Source: Gammaproteobacteria bacterium HGW-Gammaproteobacteria-3 (GTDB lineage Bacteria; Pseudomonadota; Gammaproteobacteria; Methylococcales; Methylomonadaceae). From it: a DNA stretch of 64,000 bases. Positions 48,761 to 57,752 of the stretch are shown one piece after another. Under the pieces are notes generated by a model that was not told the DNA's origin, ran no database searches, and saw only the letters and a list, made by a program, of their open reading frames with translations. The stretch covers positions 1-64,000 of the forward strand of contig PGZD01000003.1 of assembly GCA_002843155.1 (NCBI GenBank), written 5' to 3'. A program made the position numbers and the translations under genes. The first letter of the stretch is position 1, and every line of letters starts with the position of its first letter.

Positions 48761-48932
48761 CTATTATAATGGAGCGTCCGTCCGATAAATTTTCTGCGAT
48801 GAAGTCCGGCATGGCTGGGAAACATCCATGTGCCGATGTTGATCGATTCGAAACTGCCAGGTGTGAACCTGTATTGCCGAAGACGATCTCGGGGCGGGTT
48901 ATTATTTGAGAGATAGAATAAAGGGTAAATTG

Positions 48933-50756
48933 ATGCAACCGACTGTAAGTTCTCATGATCTTGCTTTACGACTTTCCGCGTTTGCAACGCTTTCCGAGGC
49001 GTTGGATTACGCGGCCCGTGGCGATACCGGGGTGAATTTTTACAATGGCCGGGGTGAGCTTTACGCCGCAATTTCCTACAGGGATTTGCGTGATCAGGCT
49101 TGTTCATTGGCCCAGCGCCTTTGTGGTCTCGGTATTGAACGGGGTGGTCGAATTGCAATGGTGGCCGAAACCACACCGGATTTGGTGCGGTTTTTCTGGG
49201 CTTGTCAATACAGCGGCCATGTACCCGTGACGCTTCCTGCATCGGTTCATCTTGGCGGACATGGCGCATTCGTCAGTCAACTGCGCGGGCTCCTGGAAAG
49301 TTGTAAAGCAGAAGCTGCCATGGCGCCGGCGGATTTACTGCCTTTTCTCAAAGAAGCCGCAATAGGGCTTGATTTACGTTTGGTTGGCAGTCCTGAAGCT
49401 TTTTATCAATTGCCGCCTGCCAATATTGAATTGGTTGAAGCCGCAAGTCATGAAACCGCCTATATTCAATATACCTCGGGGAGTACTCGTTTTCCGCGCG
49501 GCGTTGTCATCGATCATGCCACTGTCCTCACCAATATCAACGACATGGCATTGAATGGACTCAAACTAAATGATCAGGATCGGTTTGCGACATGGTTGCC
49601 TTTCTATCATGATATGGGGCTGGTGGCTTTTGTCATCATGCCCATGGCTACACAGCGCTCGGTGGATTTCATCGGTACCCGTGAATTTGCCATGCGTCCA
49701 CGTTTATGGCCGGAATTGATGTCGCGTAATCGCGCTACTATTTCGTCGGGCCCGCCTTTTGGTTATGATCTGGTGGCCCGCCGAGTGCGGGCCAAAGACA
49801 TCGAGCAATGGGATTTAAGTAACTGGCGGGTTGCCTGCGTGGGTGCCGAGCTGATACGACCCGGGCCGCTACGCCGCTTTGCCGAGGCCATGGCGTCGGC
49901 CGGATTTGACCCGAACACTTTTGTTGCCTGTTACGGCATGGCTGAATGTGCTTTGGCTATCAGCTTTTCTCCGCTAGGCGAAGAATTGGTATTGGATAAC
50001 ATCGATACCGAGCATTTGCAAAAACGCCAGGAGGCACGCAGCGTATCGGTTGAGCAGGCGGAACAGCAAGGCATTCGGCTGGCGCAGCATGTCGATTGCG
50101 GGCCGCTTTTGCCCACATTTGAAGTTTCTATCCGTGATGATAAAGGCCGGATTTTGCCTGATCGCCAGTGCGGCACCATTTTTTTGCGGGGCCCCAGTGT
50201 CATGAGTGGTTATTTTCAGAATCCCGAAGCGACTCGGGAAGTGTTGTCTTCGGATGGCTGGCTCAATACCGGTGATATTGGTTATCTTGTCGGAGGTCAT
50301 TTATTCGTTACCGGACGCCAGAAAGATATGATCATCATTCATGGCCGTAATATTTGGCCGCAGGATCTTGAATATGTCGCCAAGCGGTTTCCCGGTGTGC
50401 GTTACACCGATGTTGCCGCTTTCGCCGTGACAATGGACGATGATGAAGAAAAAGCCGCAATCGTAGTGCAATGCCGTGAACGGGATCCGGTAAAACGCGC
50501 CCAGTTGGTGCATGATCTGAAAGGCGAAATCCGGGCCGAATTCGGCATTGATTGTTTGGTTGAATTGGTCCCGCCGCAAACCCTGCCGCGTACTTCATCG
50601 GGCAAATTGTCGCGTTCACGCGCCCAGTTGGATTTTCTTGAGCGCAATCGTCGGCAAGCCCGACCTGCGGACAACGATGATGCTTCGTTTTCAACCTTGA
50701 CCCTATTGCCCAAACGATCTGTAGAGGTGGCTCATCAAGCTCAGCGTATAGCATGA
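48933..50756 (+). CDS. aasR: Fatty acyl-AMP ligase / acyl-ACP synthetase of the sphingolipid operon
   Basis: The 607-residue protein is an AMP-forming acyl ligase of the FAAL type. It has the P-loop QYTSGSTRFPRG near 182-193, PFYHDMGLV, the ACYGMAECAL motif and the C-terminal TGRQKDMIIIHGRNIWPQD. FAALs load fatty acids onto carrier proteins. It opens an operon with a reductase-like epimerase, an acyl carrier protein and serine palmitoyltransferase, so it probably loads the carrier used by Spt, as AasR does in Caulobacter ceramide synthesis. The ATG at 48933 has AAAGGG; a TTG at 48906 is less likely. The symbol is by analogy. Confidence 0.83.
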   Translation: MQPTVSSHDLALRLSAFATLSEALDYAARGDTGVNFYNGRGELYAAISYRDLRDQACSLAQRLCGLGIERGGRIAMVAETTPDLVRFFWACQYSGHVPVTLPASVHLGGHGAFVSQLRGLLESCKAEAAMAPADLLPFLKEAAIGLDLRLVGSPEAFYQLPPANIELVEAASHETAYIQYTSGSTRFPRGVVIDHATVLTNINDMALNGLKLNDQDRFATWLPFYHDMGLVAFVIMPMATQRSVDFIGTREFAMRPRLWPELMSRNRATISSGPPFGYDLVARRVRAKDIEQWDLSNWRVACVGAELIRPGPLRRFAEAMASAGFDPNTFVACYGMAECALAISFSPLGEELVLDNIDTEHLQKRQEARSVSVEQAEQQGIRLAQHVDCGPLLPTFEVSIRDDKGRILPDRQCGTIFLRGPSVMSGYFQNPEATREVLSSDGWLNTGDIGYLVGGHLFVTGRQKDMIIIHGRNIWPQDLEYVAKRFPGVRYTDVAAFAVTMDDDEEKAAIVVQCRERDPVKRAQLVHDLKGEIRAEFGIDCLVELVPPQTLPRTSSGKLSRSRAQLDFLERNRRQARPADNDDASFSTLTLLPKRSVEVAHQAQRIA

Positions 50757-51718
50757 AAGGCCGCGTCGCGGTCACCGGCGCAACGGGATTCGTAGGCATT
50801 GCCTTGCTTCGGCATCTGGTCGGTGCAGGCTGGCAGATTCGTGCGCTGGTGCATAAACGCGCAATACCCGCCGATCTTGCGGCTTGTGTTGAAATTGTCC
50901 GGGGCGGCCTCACTGATAAAAAGGCGCTGCTGCAATTGGTCAAGGGGGCCGATGCCGTGGTTCATGTCGCCGGTAAGGTGCGTGGACGAAGCGCCGAAGA
51001 TTTTCATGCTATCAACGTGCAGGGTGTCGAAAGTCTGGCTGAAGTTGCGTCTACGCAGCCGATTCCTCCCCGCTTTATCCTGATCTCCTCGCTCGCGGCG
51101 CGTGAACCCCAATTATCTCACTATGCAGCTAGTAAGCGCGAAGGTGAATTTGCTTTGGCTCAAGTTGCGGCGGATTCCACCATGGCCTGCGCAGTATTGC
51201 GGCCGCCGGCAGTTTATGGGCCGGGCGATTTGGAGCTGAAACCGCTTTTCGATGCCATGGCGGCTGGTTTCGCGCCTTTGTTAGGCGTTAAAAAAGCCCG
51301 TTCTAGCGTTATCCATGTCGATGATCTTGCGCGCGCCATCGGGCGGCTTTTGGAGCAGCCTCAGGTGCAAGGATGCTTTGAGCTGCATGATGGTTGTGCC
51401 TTGGGTTATAGTTGGGATGACATCGCCGACGCTGTGTCCAGCGTGACCGGGCGACGCTCTATCAGAGTGCGGGTTCCGGCTGCGTTGTTGCGCACTCTGG
51501 CGCGTCTGAATGCGTTCGCTGCGGGCGTCCTGAATTATCAGCCCATGCTGTCGCCGGGTAAAGTCAACGAATTACGTCATCCGGATTGGTGTTGCGACAA
51601 CCGGGCCTTTACCGAAGCCACCGGCTGGCAACCCGAAATCAATTTACACGAGGGCTTGCGGCGATTGTTGTCTTTCGGCCCGACATCGCCCGCCACCGAA
51701 ACATCGGATGGTCTCTGA
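50753..51718 (+). CDS. cerR: NAD-dependent epimerase/reductase, putative 3-oxosphinganine reductase CerR
   Basis: The 321-residue extended SDR protein has the Rossmann motif TGATGFVG at 8-15 and the catalytic YAASK (Tyr124, Lys128). The start overlaps the ligase stop by four bases (ATGA). In Caulobacter, an epimerase-like SDR of this kind (CerR) reduces the 3-oxo group of the sphingoid intermediate. The same job is inferred here from its place between acyl ligase and carrier protein. On sequence alone it could be any sugar-nucleotide or steroid-type SDR. Confidence 0.8.
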   Translation: MKGRVAVTGATGFVGIALLRHLVGAGWQIRALVHKRAIPADLAACVEIVRGGLTDKKALLQLVKGADAVVHVAGKVRGRSAEDFHAINVQGVESLAEVASTQPIPPRFILISSLAAREPQLSHYAASKREGEFALAQVAADSTMACAVLRPPAVYGPGDLELKPLFDAMAAGFAPLLGVKKARSSVIHVDDLARAIGRLLEQPQVQGCFELHDGCALGYSWDDIADAVSSVTGRRSIRVRVPAALLRTLARLNAFAAGVLNYQPMLSPGKVNELRHPDWCCDNRAFTEATGWQPEINLHEGLRRLLSFGPTSPATETSDGL

Positions 51719-51725
51719 GGAAAAT

Positions 51726-51977
51726 ATGGAAAAATATGAGGATATTGTGCAAGCCCTTTTTGAGGACTTGTCACGTTTTCGCCGGGAAAAAATAAACCTG
51801 AGTGAACGGACTGATTTAGTGGCGGATTTGGGCATGGAGTCCATCAATGTCATGGAGTTGCTGCAAGAGATTGAAGACCGTTACGACATTTCAATTCCCT
51901 TGAATATCATGCCGGACATTCGTACAGTCGAAGATCTGGCGCGGCAGATTCAACACTTAACTATCGATAGAGCATGA
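51726..51977 (+). CDS. acpR: Acyl carrier protein of the sphingolipid operon
   Basis: The 83-residue protein is an acyl carrier protein with the pantetheine attachment site DLGMES (Ser39) and the usual four-helix layout. The ATG at 51726 is preceded by GAGGAAA; an ATG at 51708 inside the previous gene is less likely. It overlaps the spt start by four bases. A dedicated carrier next to Spt suggests that Spt uses acyl-ACP rather than acyl-CoA. It would need a phosphopantetheinyl transferase such as the one at 9.0-9.7 kb. Confidence 0.87.
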   Translation: MEKYEDIVQALFEDLSRFRREKINLSERTDLVADLGMESINVMELLQEIEDRYDISIPLNIMPDIRTVEDLARQIQHLTIDRA

Positions 51978-53152
51978 GTATTACAGAACGCTTCGCGGAA
52001 CTGGAAAACACGCGCCGTTCGCTGGCTGAAGTCAACGCCGACCCAGGTAGCCTAATTATAGAGCGCATTCTGTCTGCTACCGAAGCAATCATAAAAGGTC
52101 GCCGTACGGTGCTGGCGGGCACCAATAACTATTTGGGCCTTACCTTTGAAGCGGGCGGCATTGAAGCTGCCAGTCTTGCACTGCACGAGCAAGGCAGCGG
52201 TACTACTGGGTCGCGCATGGCCAATGGCAGTTTTGCCAGTCATATCGCTTTGGAACAGGCTTTTGCCGAATTTTACGGCTATCCTGGGGCGATGATTTTC
52301 TCCACCGGCTATCAGGCCAATCTGGGTGTGCTGGCGGGCCTGGTCCGGGCCGGTGATAAAGTGCTGATCGATGCCCACAGCCACGCCAGTATTTATGATG
52401 GCTGTAAACTGAGCGGCGCCGAATTTTTTCCTTTTCGTCATAATGATCCGGATGATTTGCACAAAAGGTTGCGCCGGTTGGGAGCTGCCGCAAAAGGCGC
52501 TCTGGTCGTGGCGGAAGGGCTTTACAGCATGTTGGGTGATACCGCGCCTTTAGCCGAGGTGATGGCGGTAGTCGATGACTATGCTGCGTATTTGATGGTT
52601 GATGAAGCGCATTCTCTCGGTATTTATGGTGAACATGGCCTGGGTGTCTGCGAGGCTGCGGGAATTTTGGATAGAGTGGATTTTATCACCGGGACTTTCA
52701 GTAAAAGCCTGGGTTCCTTGGGCGGTTTTTGCGTCAGCCGGCACGAGCAGCTTAATCTTTTGCGTTACGGCAGTCGGCCCTATATTTTTACTGCTTCCGC
52801 CAGTCCTTCCACCATTGCTTCGGCGCATTGGGCGCTACAACAGATAAAGACGCGACCGCAATTGCGTGAACGGCTCTGGGCCAATGTCGATCGGCTTTAT
52901 CAGGGCTTATTGAAAATGGGTTATCATTTAAGTGCGGCTCCAAGCCCTGTAATTTCTATTCGTGTAGAGGTGCTTACCGAAGCGCTAAGCATGTGGAATG
53001 CCTTGCTGGAATACGGGGTTTATGTCAATCTGGTATTGCCGCCGGCATCGCCGGATGGCGCGCCTTTATTGCGTTGCAGTGTGAGCGCCGCCCATACTTT
53101 TGAGCAAATCGATACTATTGTTTCAGCTTTCGCCGCAGCGAGGGAAAGCTAA
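51974..53152 (+). CDS. spt: Serine palmitoyltransferase
   Basis: Spt is a PLP enzyme of the alpha-oxoamine synthase family that condenses serine with a long-chain acyl thioester, the first step of sphingolipid synthesis. The 392-residue protein has the PLP lysine K244 in GTFSKSLGSLGGFCVS, DEAHSLG at about 213-219, and RPYIFTAS shortly after. The GGFCVS and RPYIFTAS words match bacterial Spt rather than BioF (8-amino-7-oxononanoate synthase) or Kbl. The operon partners support this. It is the last gene of the operon and is followed by a hairpin. Confidence 0.87.
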   Translation: MSITERFAELENTRRSLAEVNADPGSLIIERILSATEAIIKGRRTVLAGTNNYLGLTFEAGGIEAASLALHEQGSGTTGSRMANGSFASHIALEQAFAEFYGYPGAMIFSTGYQANLGVLAGLVRAGDKVLIDAHSHASIYDGCKLSGAEFFPFRHNDPDDLHKRLRRLGAAAKGALVVAEGLYSMLGDTAPLAEVMAVVDDYAAYLMVDEAHSLGIYGEHGLGVCEAAGILDRVDFITGTFSKSLGSLGGFCVSRHEQLNLLRYGSRPYIFTASASPSTIASAHWALQQIKTRPQLRERLWANVDRLYQGLLKMGYHLSAAPSPVISIRVEVLTEALSMWNALLEYGVYVNLVLPPASPDGAPLLRCSVSAAHTFEQIDTIVSAFAAARES

Positions 53153-53217
53153 GAATTAACGTGTGACGGCGTTTTACAAGTCCGTTTGGTGAATAGCTGG
53201 ATTAAAGGTTCGAAGTC

Positions 53218-53252
53218 GCCCTTGGCTCTTTTTTGAAAAAAGGGTCAAGGGC
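53218..53252. terminator. Bidirectional terminator between spt and sodB
   Basis: GCCCTTG and CAAGGGC close a hairpin whose inner part pairs C/T-rich with A/G-rich sequence (TTTTTT against AAAAAA), giving a stem of about 16-17 bp with wobble pairs. It lies between two convergent genes. Confidence 0.7.
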
Positions 53253-53345
53253 TTTGATGAAATAAAATACTTCCCGATCAAAAATAGCGCTGGGATAATT
53301 TATGGGCCAGCGCTGAATTTGATATTTGAAAGATATGCGCCAGTA

Positions 53346-53927
53346 TCAAGCGTCAAAATTAGCCGCAGCAAATTCCCAGTTGACCAAGGCCCAGAACGCA
53401 TCCAGGTAAGCGGGGCGGGCATTGCGATAATCGATGTAATAGGCATGTTCCCAGACATCGCAAGTTAACAAAGGTGTTTGGCCTTCGGTTAACGGGCTGC
53501 CGGCATTACTGGTGCTGACCAACGCCAACGAGCCGTCTTTATTTTTGACCAGCCAGGCCCAGCCGGAGCCAAAAGTGGTTACCGCCGTTTTGGTAAACGC
53601 CGTTTTGAATTCTTCAAAAGAGCCGAAAGTCCTATTGATGGCGTTGGCCAGGGCGCCGACAGGCTCGCTGCCGCCATTAGGGCTCAAGCTGTTCCAGTAG
53701 AATGTGTGGTTCCAAACCTGGGCGGCATTGTTGAAGATTCCACCTGAAGACTTATGAATAATCTGTTCCAGGGACAGACCTTCAAATTCAGTGCCCGGCA
53801 CTAAATTATTGAGATTGGTTACATAGGTTTGATGGTGCTTGCCATAATGGTATTCTAAAGTTTCCTCGGAAATGTGAGGCGCCAGAGCATTTTTTGCATA
53901 GGGTAAGGCAGGAAGTTCGAAAGCCAT
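53346..53927 (-). CDS. sodB: Superoxide dismutase, iron type
   Basis: The 193-residue protein is a Fe/Mn superoxide dismutase with metal ligands His27, His74, Asp157 and His161. The [14 protein letters not shown] segment and the short length fit the iron type of Gammaproteobacteria. It has no signal peptide. AAGGAG stands in front of the ATG. It is inserted between the two parts of the sphingolipid region and reads the other way. Confidence 0.95.
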   Translation of the reverse strand: MAFELPALPYAKNALAPHISEETLEYHYGKHHQTYVTNLNNLVPGTEFEGLSLEQIIHKSSGGIFNNAAQVWNHTFYWNSLSPNGGSEPVGALANAINRTFGSFEEFKTAFTKTAVTTFGSGWAWLVKNKDGSLALVSTSNAGSPLTEGQTPLLTCDVWEHAYYIDYRNARPAYLDAFWALVNWEFAAANFDA

Positions 53928-54219
53928 GTTTTGTCTCCTTAAGATTTACGAAAAATAGCGAATTGCTAAACAGATCACGGGTATAAACCCAGTGTTTTAA
54001 TAAAGAATCATTAGTCTATCATTGCCCGTCCCTTAAATAAAAGCAACGGTTAAATTTAATTCAGGCGCCAAGTGCAACTTGCATCCACCCGGCTGTGGCA
54101 TAACGTTTAAGCCGGCAGCATTGACAAAACCTTAAAAAAGCCTTCGTGCGATAGTCTGCAAATTTGCCGACCATATCGGACAAGGTAATATAACATACTA
54201 TTAAATATGGAGAATCACA

Positions 54220-54981
54220 TTGAGTAAAGCTATTATCCTCAGCGCCGGACAAGGCAGCCGTTTACTGCCGTTGACCGCCAATCGACCGAAATGTCTTTTG
54301 CCAATCAATGGCCGTAGTTTGCTCGAATGGCAAATCGATATGCTGTTGAAAGCCGGTTTCGAGGACATTGTCGTCGTTGTGGGATTTTGTGCCGAGCAAG
54401 TCGAAAATCTGGTCGCGCAAAACTATCCTGAACAAGTGCGTACGCTTTACAATCCTTTTTATCAGGTTGCCGACAATATGGGTACCTGCTGGCTCGTCCG
54501 CAATGAAATGGATCGCGATTTCGTATTGATCAATGGCGATACATTGTTCGAGCAGGAGGTCGTTGAAACCTTGCTGAAGGGCGCCCGCCATGCCATTACC
54601 CTGGCCACCGATCACAAGGACGAGGCCTATGACGACGATGACATGAAAGTCACGCTCAATGGCAGGCAGTTATTGAATGTCGGCAAACAGATTCCGGCCG
54701 AACATATTCACGGTGAGTCTATCGGTATGTTGCGTTTTCAAGGCGAGGGTCCTGCGCTGTTCCGCGAACATCTGGATCGTGAGATGCGCCGTGAGGCTTC
54801 GGTGAAGCGCTGGTATTTGTCCACCATCGCGCAATTGGCGCAAACGGGGCAGGTGGGTATCCAGTCCATTAAAGGCTTGGCCTGGGGCGAAGTGGATTGC
54901 CAGGCCGATTTAGTCAATGCCGAGCAATTGACGGCGAACTGGTTTGAAAACGAACTCGATGCGCCAGCATGCGCCGACTGA
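54220..54981 (+). CDS. Sugar-phosphate/phosphocholine-type nucleotidyltransferase
   Basis: The 253-residue protein is a nucleotidyltransferase with GQGSRLLPLT at 10-19, PKCLLPI at 23-29 and the metal site NGDTLF near 108-113. Proteins of this length and type include CTP:phosphocholine or inositol-phosphate cytidylyltransferases as well as glucose-1-P types. The CDP-alcohol phosphotransferase 7 kb downstream makes a cytidylyltransferase forming a CDP-activated head group the favoured reading. The start is TTG after GGAG. Confidence 0.8.
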   Translation: MSKAIILSAGQGSRLLPLTANRPKCLLPINGRSLLEWQIDMLLKAGFEDIVVVVGFCAEQVENLVAQNYPEQVRTLYNPFYQVADNMGTCWLVRNEMDRDFVLINGDTLFEQEVVETLLKGARHAITLATDHKDEAYDDDDMKVTLNGRQLLNVGKQIPAEHIHGESIGMLRFQGEGPALFREHLDREMRREASVKRWYLSTIAQLAQTGQVGIQSIKGLAWGEVDCQADLVNAEQLTANWFENELDAPACAD

Positions 54982-55108
54982 TGCGCTTTCTGCCCGCCCG
55001 TCTTCGATTTGGCAGTTTAAGCCCCGGCTCCGAAATCGGTTGACAGGGTTTGACGCCAACAGTTTGTTACGAGGCGATGGGGTTATTTATACGCTAACGA
55101 GTTACAGG

Positions 55109-55936
55109 TTAGTCGGGCGCTTTCATTTGCCCGGATACAATCGTTTCAACCAATGCTCGGTCAGCCGGGGTATCCACATCCAATCCGGCTTCCGGGGTTG
55201 TTAAGGGCACCATGCCGACCTCTGCGCCAACACGCCTGGAAAGCCTTTCAAGGGCTTCTTTCAAGGTCAAATGTCCGCTGAGATAGCGCAACAAAAGCAT
55301 GGGTCCCAGCGCCACGGCCCAGCGCCAGGGCGTTTTGCGCTGACTGTCCAGTCTGCGCCAAAACGCCAGTACGTCGGCCGCCTGCGGGGTGCGCAAGGCG
55401 AACAGATTACACGAACGGTAAGCGCCATCCTGAAGTCTCAGTAAAGTACGTTTTAATCCCGGATACTGGGCGTCGAGAATGGCCCCTGCCAGCAGCGCGA
55501 CTAAAAAATCGTTTTGCGCCCGATCCACTTGGTCACAAAATTCAGCAATGATCTCCGGTGTCAATAAAGCATGATCGGCGGTGGTCACCAGGCAGCGGCG
55601 ACCTGCCTCCACTTGCTGAAAGGCATAGAGTGCGCTTTCGCTGGGACTGTCGCCGACGGGAAGCCATTCCACGCCTGCTTCTGCAAGTGCCGGAGCCATC
55701 TCCGGAGAAGCTTCTAAAAGCGCTTCGTGCGGTCCGCTGATAAGGATTCGGTCGATTCGACCGCTGCCGCATAAAGCATCGACAACCCTCAGCAGCATGG
55801 GTCGTCCACCGATCGGAATTACCGCTTTGAGATTGACGCCCGCCTCGGCACATAAAGGACTGTCACCGGGGCGCTGGCCCGCCAGCACAATGGCGGTGTA
55901 TTGTAGTTGCGGGTGTTGGCTATCTGCTTGGGGCAT
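55109..55936 (-). CDS. MobA-like NTP transferase
   Basis: The 275-residue protein has an N-terminal MobA/IspD-type nucleotide-binding domain: YTAIVLAGQRPGDSPL at 13-28, VIPIGGRPMLLRVVDAL near 39-55, and TTADHAL near 117-123. The C-terminal part ends in LTTPEAGLDVDTPADRALVE, typical of this fold. The C-terminal half has an added hydrophobic segment. It starts four bases after the GNAT-like gene's stop and so is in one operon with the putative ceramide synthase. The activated substrate is unknown. Confidence 0.75.
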   Translation of the reverse strand: MPQADSQHPQLQYTAIVLAGQRPGDSPLCAEAGVNLKAVIPIGGRPMLLRVVDALCGSGRIDRILISGPHEALLEASPEMAPALAEAGVEWLPVGDSPSESALYAFQQVEAGRRCLVTTADHALLTPEIIAEFCDQVDRAQNDFLVALLAGAILDAQYPGLKRTLLRLQDGAYRSCNLFALRTPQAADVLAFWRRLDSQRKTPWRWAVALGPMLLLRYLSGHLTLKEALERLSRRVGAEVGMVPLTTPEAGLDVDTPADRALVETIVSGQMKAPD

Positions 55937-55940
55937 GGGC

Positions 55941-57104
55941 TTATTTGGTTATAACTTTTTCATAAATACGGTAAAGCTTGTAAACTTCAGCGCCCAAGGT
56001 TTCAAGTATGCGTCGCAAACGACGGTTGTCTTCCAGAATCCAGGACAGCTCAAGTTCGGCTACTTTACGGCTCAGTATCGGTTCGCGAATGGCTTCAAAC
56101 AAGCTGTAAACAGCCGCAGTACCCAGATTGGTGCGATGATATTGTTTGCGCAGCCCCATCAGGGCGACCCGTGCGCGGCTGGGATGGCGCACTTTAAGGC
56201 GCCACAGCAGTTTGAGCCAGCCAAACGGCAGCAAGCGTCCGTTCAGATCGGCAATCGCTTCGTTGATGTCGGGAAGAATGACGATCATTGCCGCCGCTTC
56301 GCCGTCGATTTCAGCAATCTGAATGTAATCGTCCGGCAGTAAAAATTTAAGATTATTGCCGATTTCATGGAATTCGGCTTTGGTGAAAGGAATGTATCCC
56401 CAGTTATCGGTCCAAGCATCATTGAAGATGTCGCGTAGGATTTCCATGTCTTCGCTGTATTTTGCCCGGTTCAGTGAGCGCACCTGAAGGTTTTTGCCGG
56501 CTTTTCTGACTGCGCCTTCCATGACTTTAGGCGTTTGAAAGCCGAAAGTATCGAGCATGTAGGCGACCATATTTTTTACGCCGGAATAGCCGCAATGCTC
56601 CAGTTCGTCGGCGTAGTAAGGCGGGTTGTGGTTCATCATGAACATCGGCGGGCGCTCGAAACCGTCCACCAATAAACCGCACTCTTCATTGATTGACAGG
56701 TTGAACGGGCCGCGCGCGCATTCCGCGCCTTGTTCGCGTAGCCAGTTTTCGGCTGTTGTCAGTAATGCCTGGAAAACTTCAGTATTCTGTTCAGCTTCCA
56801 GTAGGCCGAAAAAGCCCATGTGCTCGTTGTGCGTCTGGTTGTAAAGCGTGTCGATTTGGGCGCTGATGCGCCCGACCGGCACACCGTCGCGAAAGGCAAG
56901 CCAGGCGCGCATTCTGCCGTGTTCAAAAAAAGGTTTTTTCGCCGACAAATGCTGTTGCCGCTCCAGATTGAGCGGGGTAATCCAGTTGGGGTCATTGCGA
57001 TAGAGCCTTTGAGGCAAGGCTAAAAATTCGCGCCAGTCGCCGTTCTCACCGGTCGGTGCTACTTTTAGATTGCCATCGCTCTGCATGTCGGGCGTTGTGG
57101 TCAA
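55941..57104 (-). CDS. bcerS: GNAT-like N-acyltransferase, putative bacterial ceramide synthase
   Basis: The 387-residue protein belongs to a GNAT-superfamily group often annotated only as N-acetyltransferase. Features include RNDPNWITPLNLERQ near 34-48, the GPFNLSINEECGLLVDGF segment, and the HNPPYYADELEHCGY segment. Length and motifs agree with bacterial ceramide synthase (CerS/bCerS) as described in Caulobacter, which N-acylates the sphingoid base. The nearby spt operon makes this the likely role. It has no membrane segment. It is divergent from the HIT-lptF-lptG genes. Confidence 0.72.
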   Translation of the reverse strand: MTTTPDMQSDGNLKVAPTGENGDWREFLALPQRLYRNDPNWITPLNLERQQHLSAKKPFFEHGRMRAWLAFRDGVPVGRISAQIDTLYNQTHNEHMGFFGLLEAEQNTEVFQALLTTAENWLREQGAECARGPFNLSINEECGLLVDGFERPPMFMMNHNPPYYADELEHCGYSGVKNMVAYMLDTFGFQTPKVMEGAVRKAGKNLQVRSLNRAKYSEDMEILRDIFNDAWTDNWGYIPFTKAEFHEIGNNLKFLLPDDYIQIAEIDGEAAAMIVILPDINEAIADLNGRLLPFGWLKLLWRLKVRHPSRARVALMGLRKQYHRTNLGTAAVYSLFEAIREPILSRKVAELELSWILEDNRRLRRILETLGAEVYKLYRIYEKVITK

Positions 57105-57211
57105 TGCAGACTCCGGGCAAGCGCTGCCGTAGCCGGAAAGTGAGTGGTATCAGAGTTCTGTTTTACTTTCATCAAAGATTTTTTTCATGTGTCGCTGAAA
57201 TTAAAGTTGTG

Positions 57212-57240
57212 TTGTCACGACTTCATTGGGTCGGTATCAT
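57212..57240 (+). promoter_or_regulatory. Promoter of the HIT-lptF-lptG-like operon
   Basis: TTGTCA (57212-57217) and TATCAT (57235-57240) are 17 bases apart, 60 bases before the first gene. They fit sigma-70. Confidence 0.55.
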
Positions 57241-57299
57241 AACCTTTAGAAGACGATGGCTCAAGCATCCTTAGGATTCCGGCTGGCAAATAATAGTGT

Positions 57300-57749
57300 G
57301 TGATGATGAAAATGACAGAAAATGTAACCATGAAAAAATTTGGCGCGCCGGCCACCGAGATCCGGGTTTTTGAGCATTGGGTCGTATTGTTGCGTCCGCA
57401 GCAGGTGACTTTGGGTTCTTTGGTACTCATCGCTACCGATAACGCCACCGCCTTCAGCGACCTTAGTCCCGCTGCGTTTACCGAACTGCACCAGGCGACG
57501 CGTGAAATCGAACACGCTTTGTCCAGCGCCTTCGGCTATGACAAAATCAACTACCTGATGCTGATGATGGTCGATCCTGATGTACATTTTCACATCCTGC
57601 CCCGCTATCGCCGAGCGCAGCTTTTTCAAGGTCATGACTTCTTCGATTATGGCTGGCCGGGGGCGCCCAAACTGGATGTAGCCAACCCAACCGATAGCGT
57701 TCTGAGCCAACAGATCCTCAAGCATTTACAAAGCCATTGGCCGAGCTGA
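57300..57749 (+). CDS. HIT family hydrolase
   Basis: The protein, up to 149 residues, has the histidine triad as DVHFHILPRY near residues 93-102 and belongs to the HIT superfamily of nucleotide hydrolases/transferases. Several in-frame ATGs (57300, 57303, 57312, 57330) compete for the start and none has a clear ribosome site. The next gene starts three bases after its stop. In this setting it may act on a nucleotide-linked head-group precursor, but that is a guess. Confidence 0.8.
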   Translation: MMMKMTENVTMKKFGAPATEIRVFEHWVVLLRPQQVTLGSLVLIATDNATAFSDLSPAAFTELHQATREIEHALSSAFGYDKINYLMLMMVDPDVHFHILPRYRRAQLFQGHDFFDYGWPGAPKLDVANPTDSVLSQQILKHLQSHWPS

Positions 57750-57752
57750 TCC

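Noticed and set aside
51974-53152. Annotation as BioF (8-amino-7-oxononanoate synthase)
   Set aside because: No other biotin gene is near, and the words after the PLP lysine match serine palmitoyltransferase.
54944-55204. Open frame of 86 codons between two nucleotidyltransferase genes
   Set aside because: It overlaps the ends of two well-supported genes and matches nothing.
57261-57725. Minus-strand open frame of 154 codons
   Set aside because: It is the shadow of the HIT family gene, which has an intact histidine triad on the plus strand.
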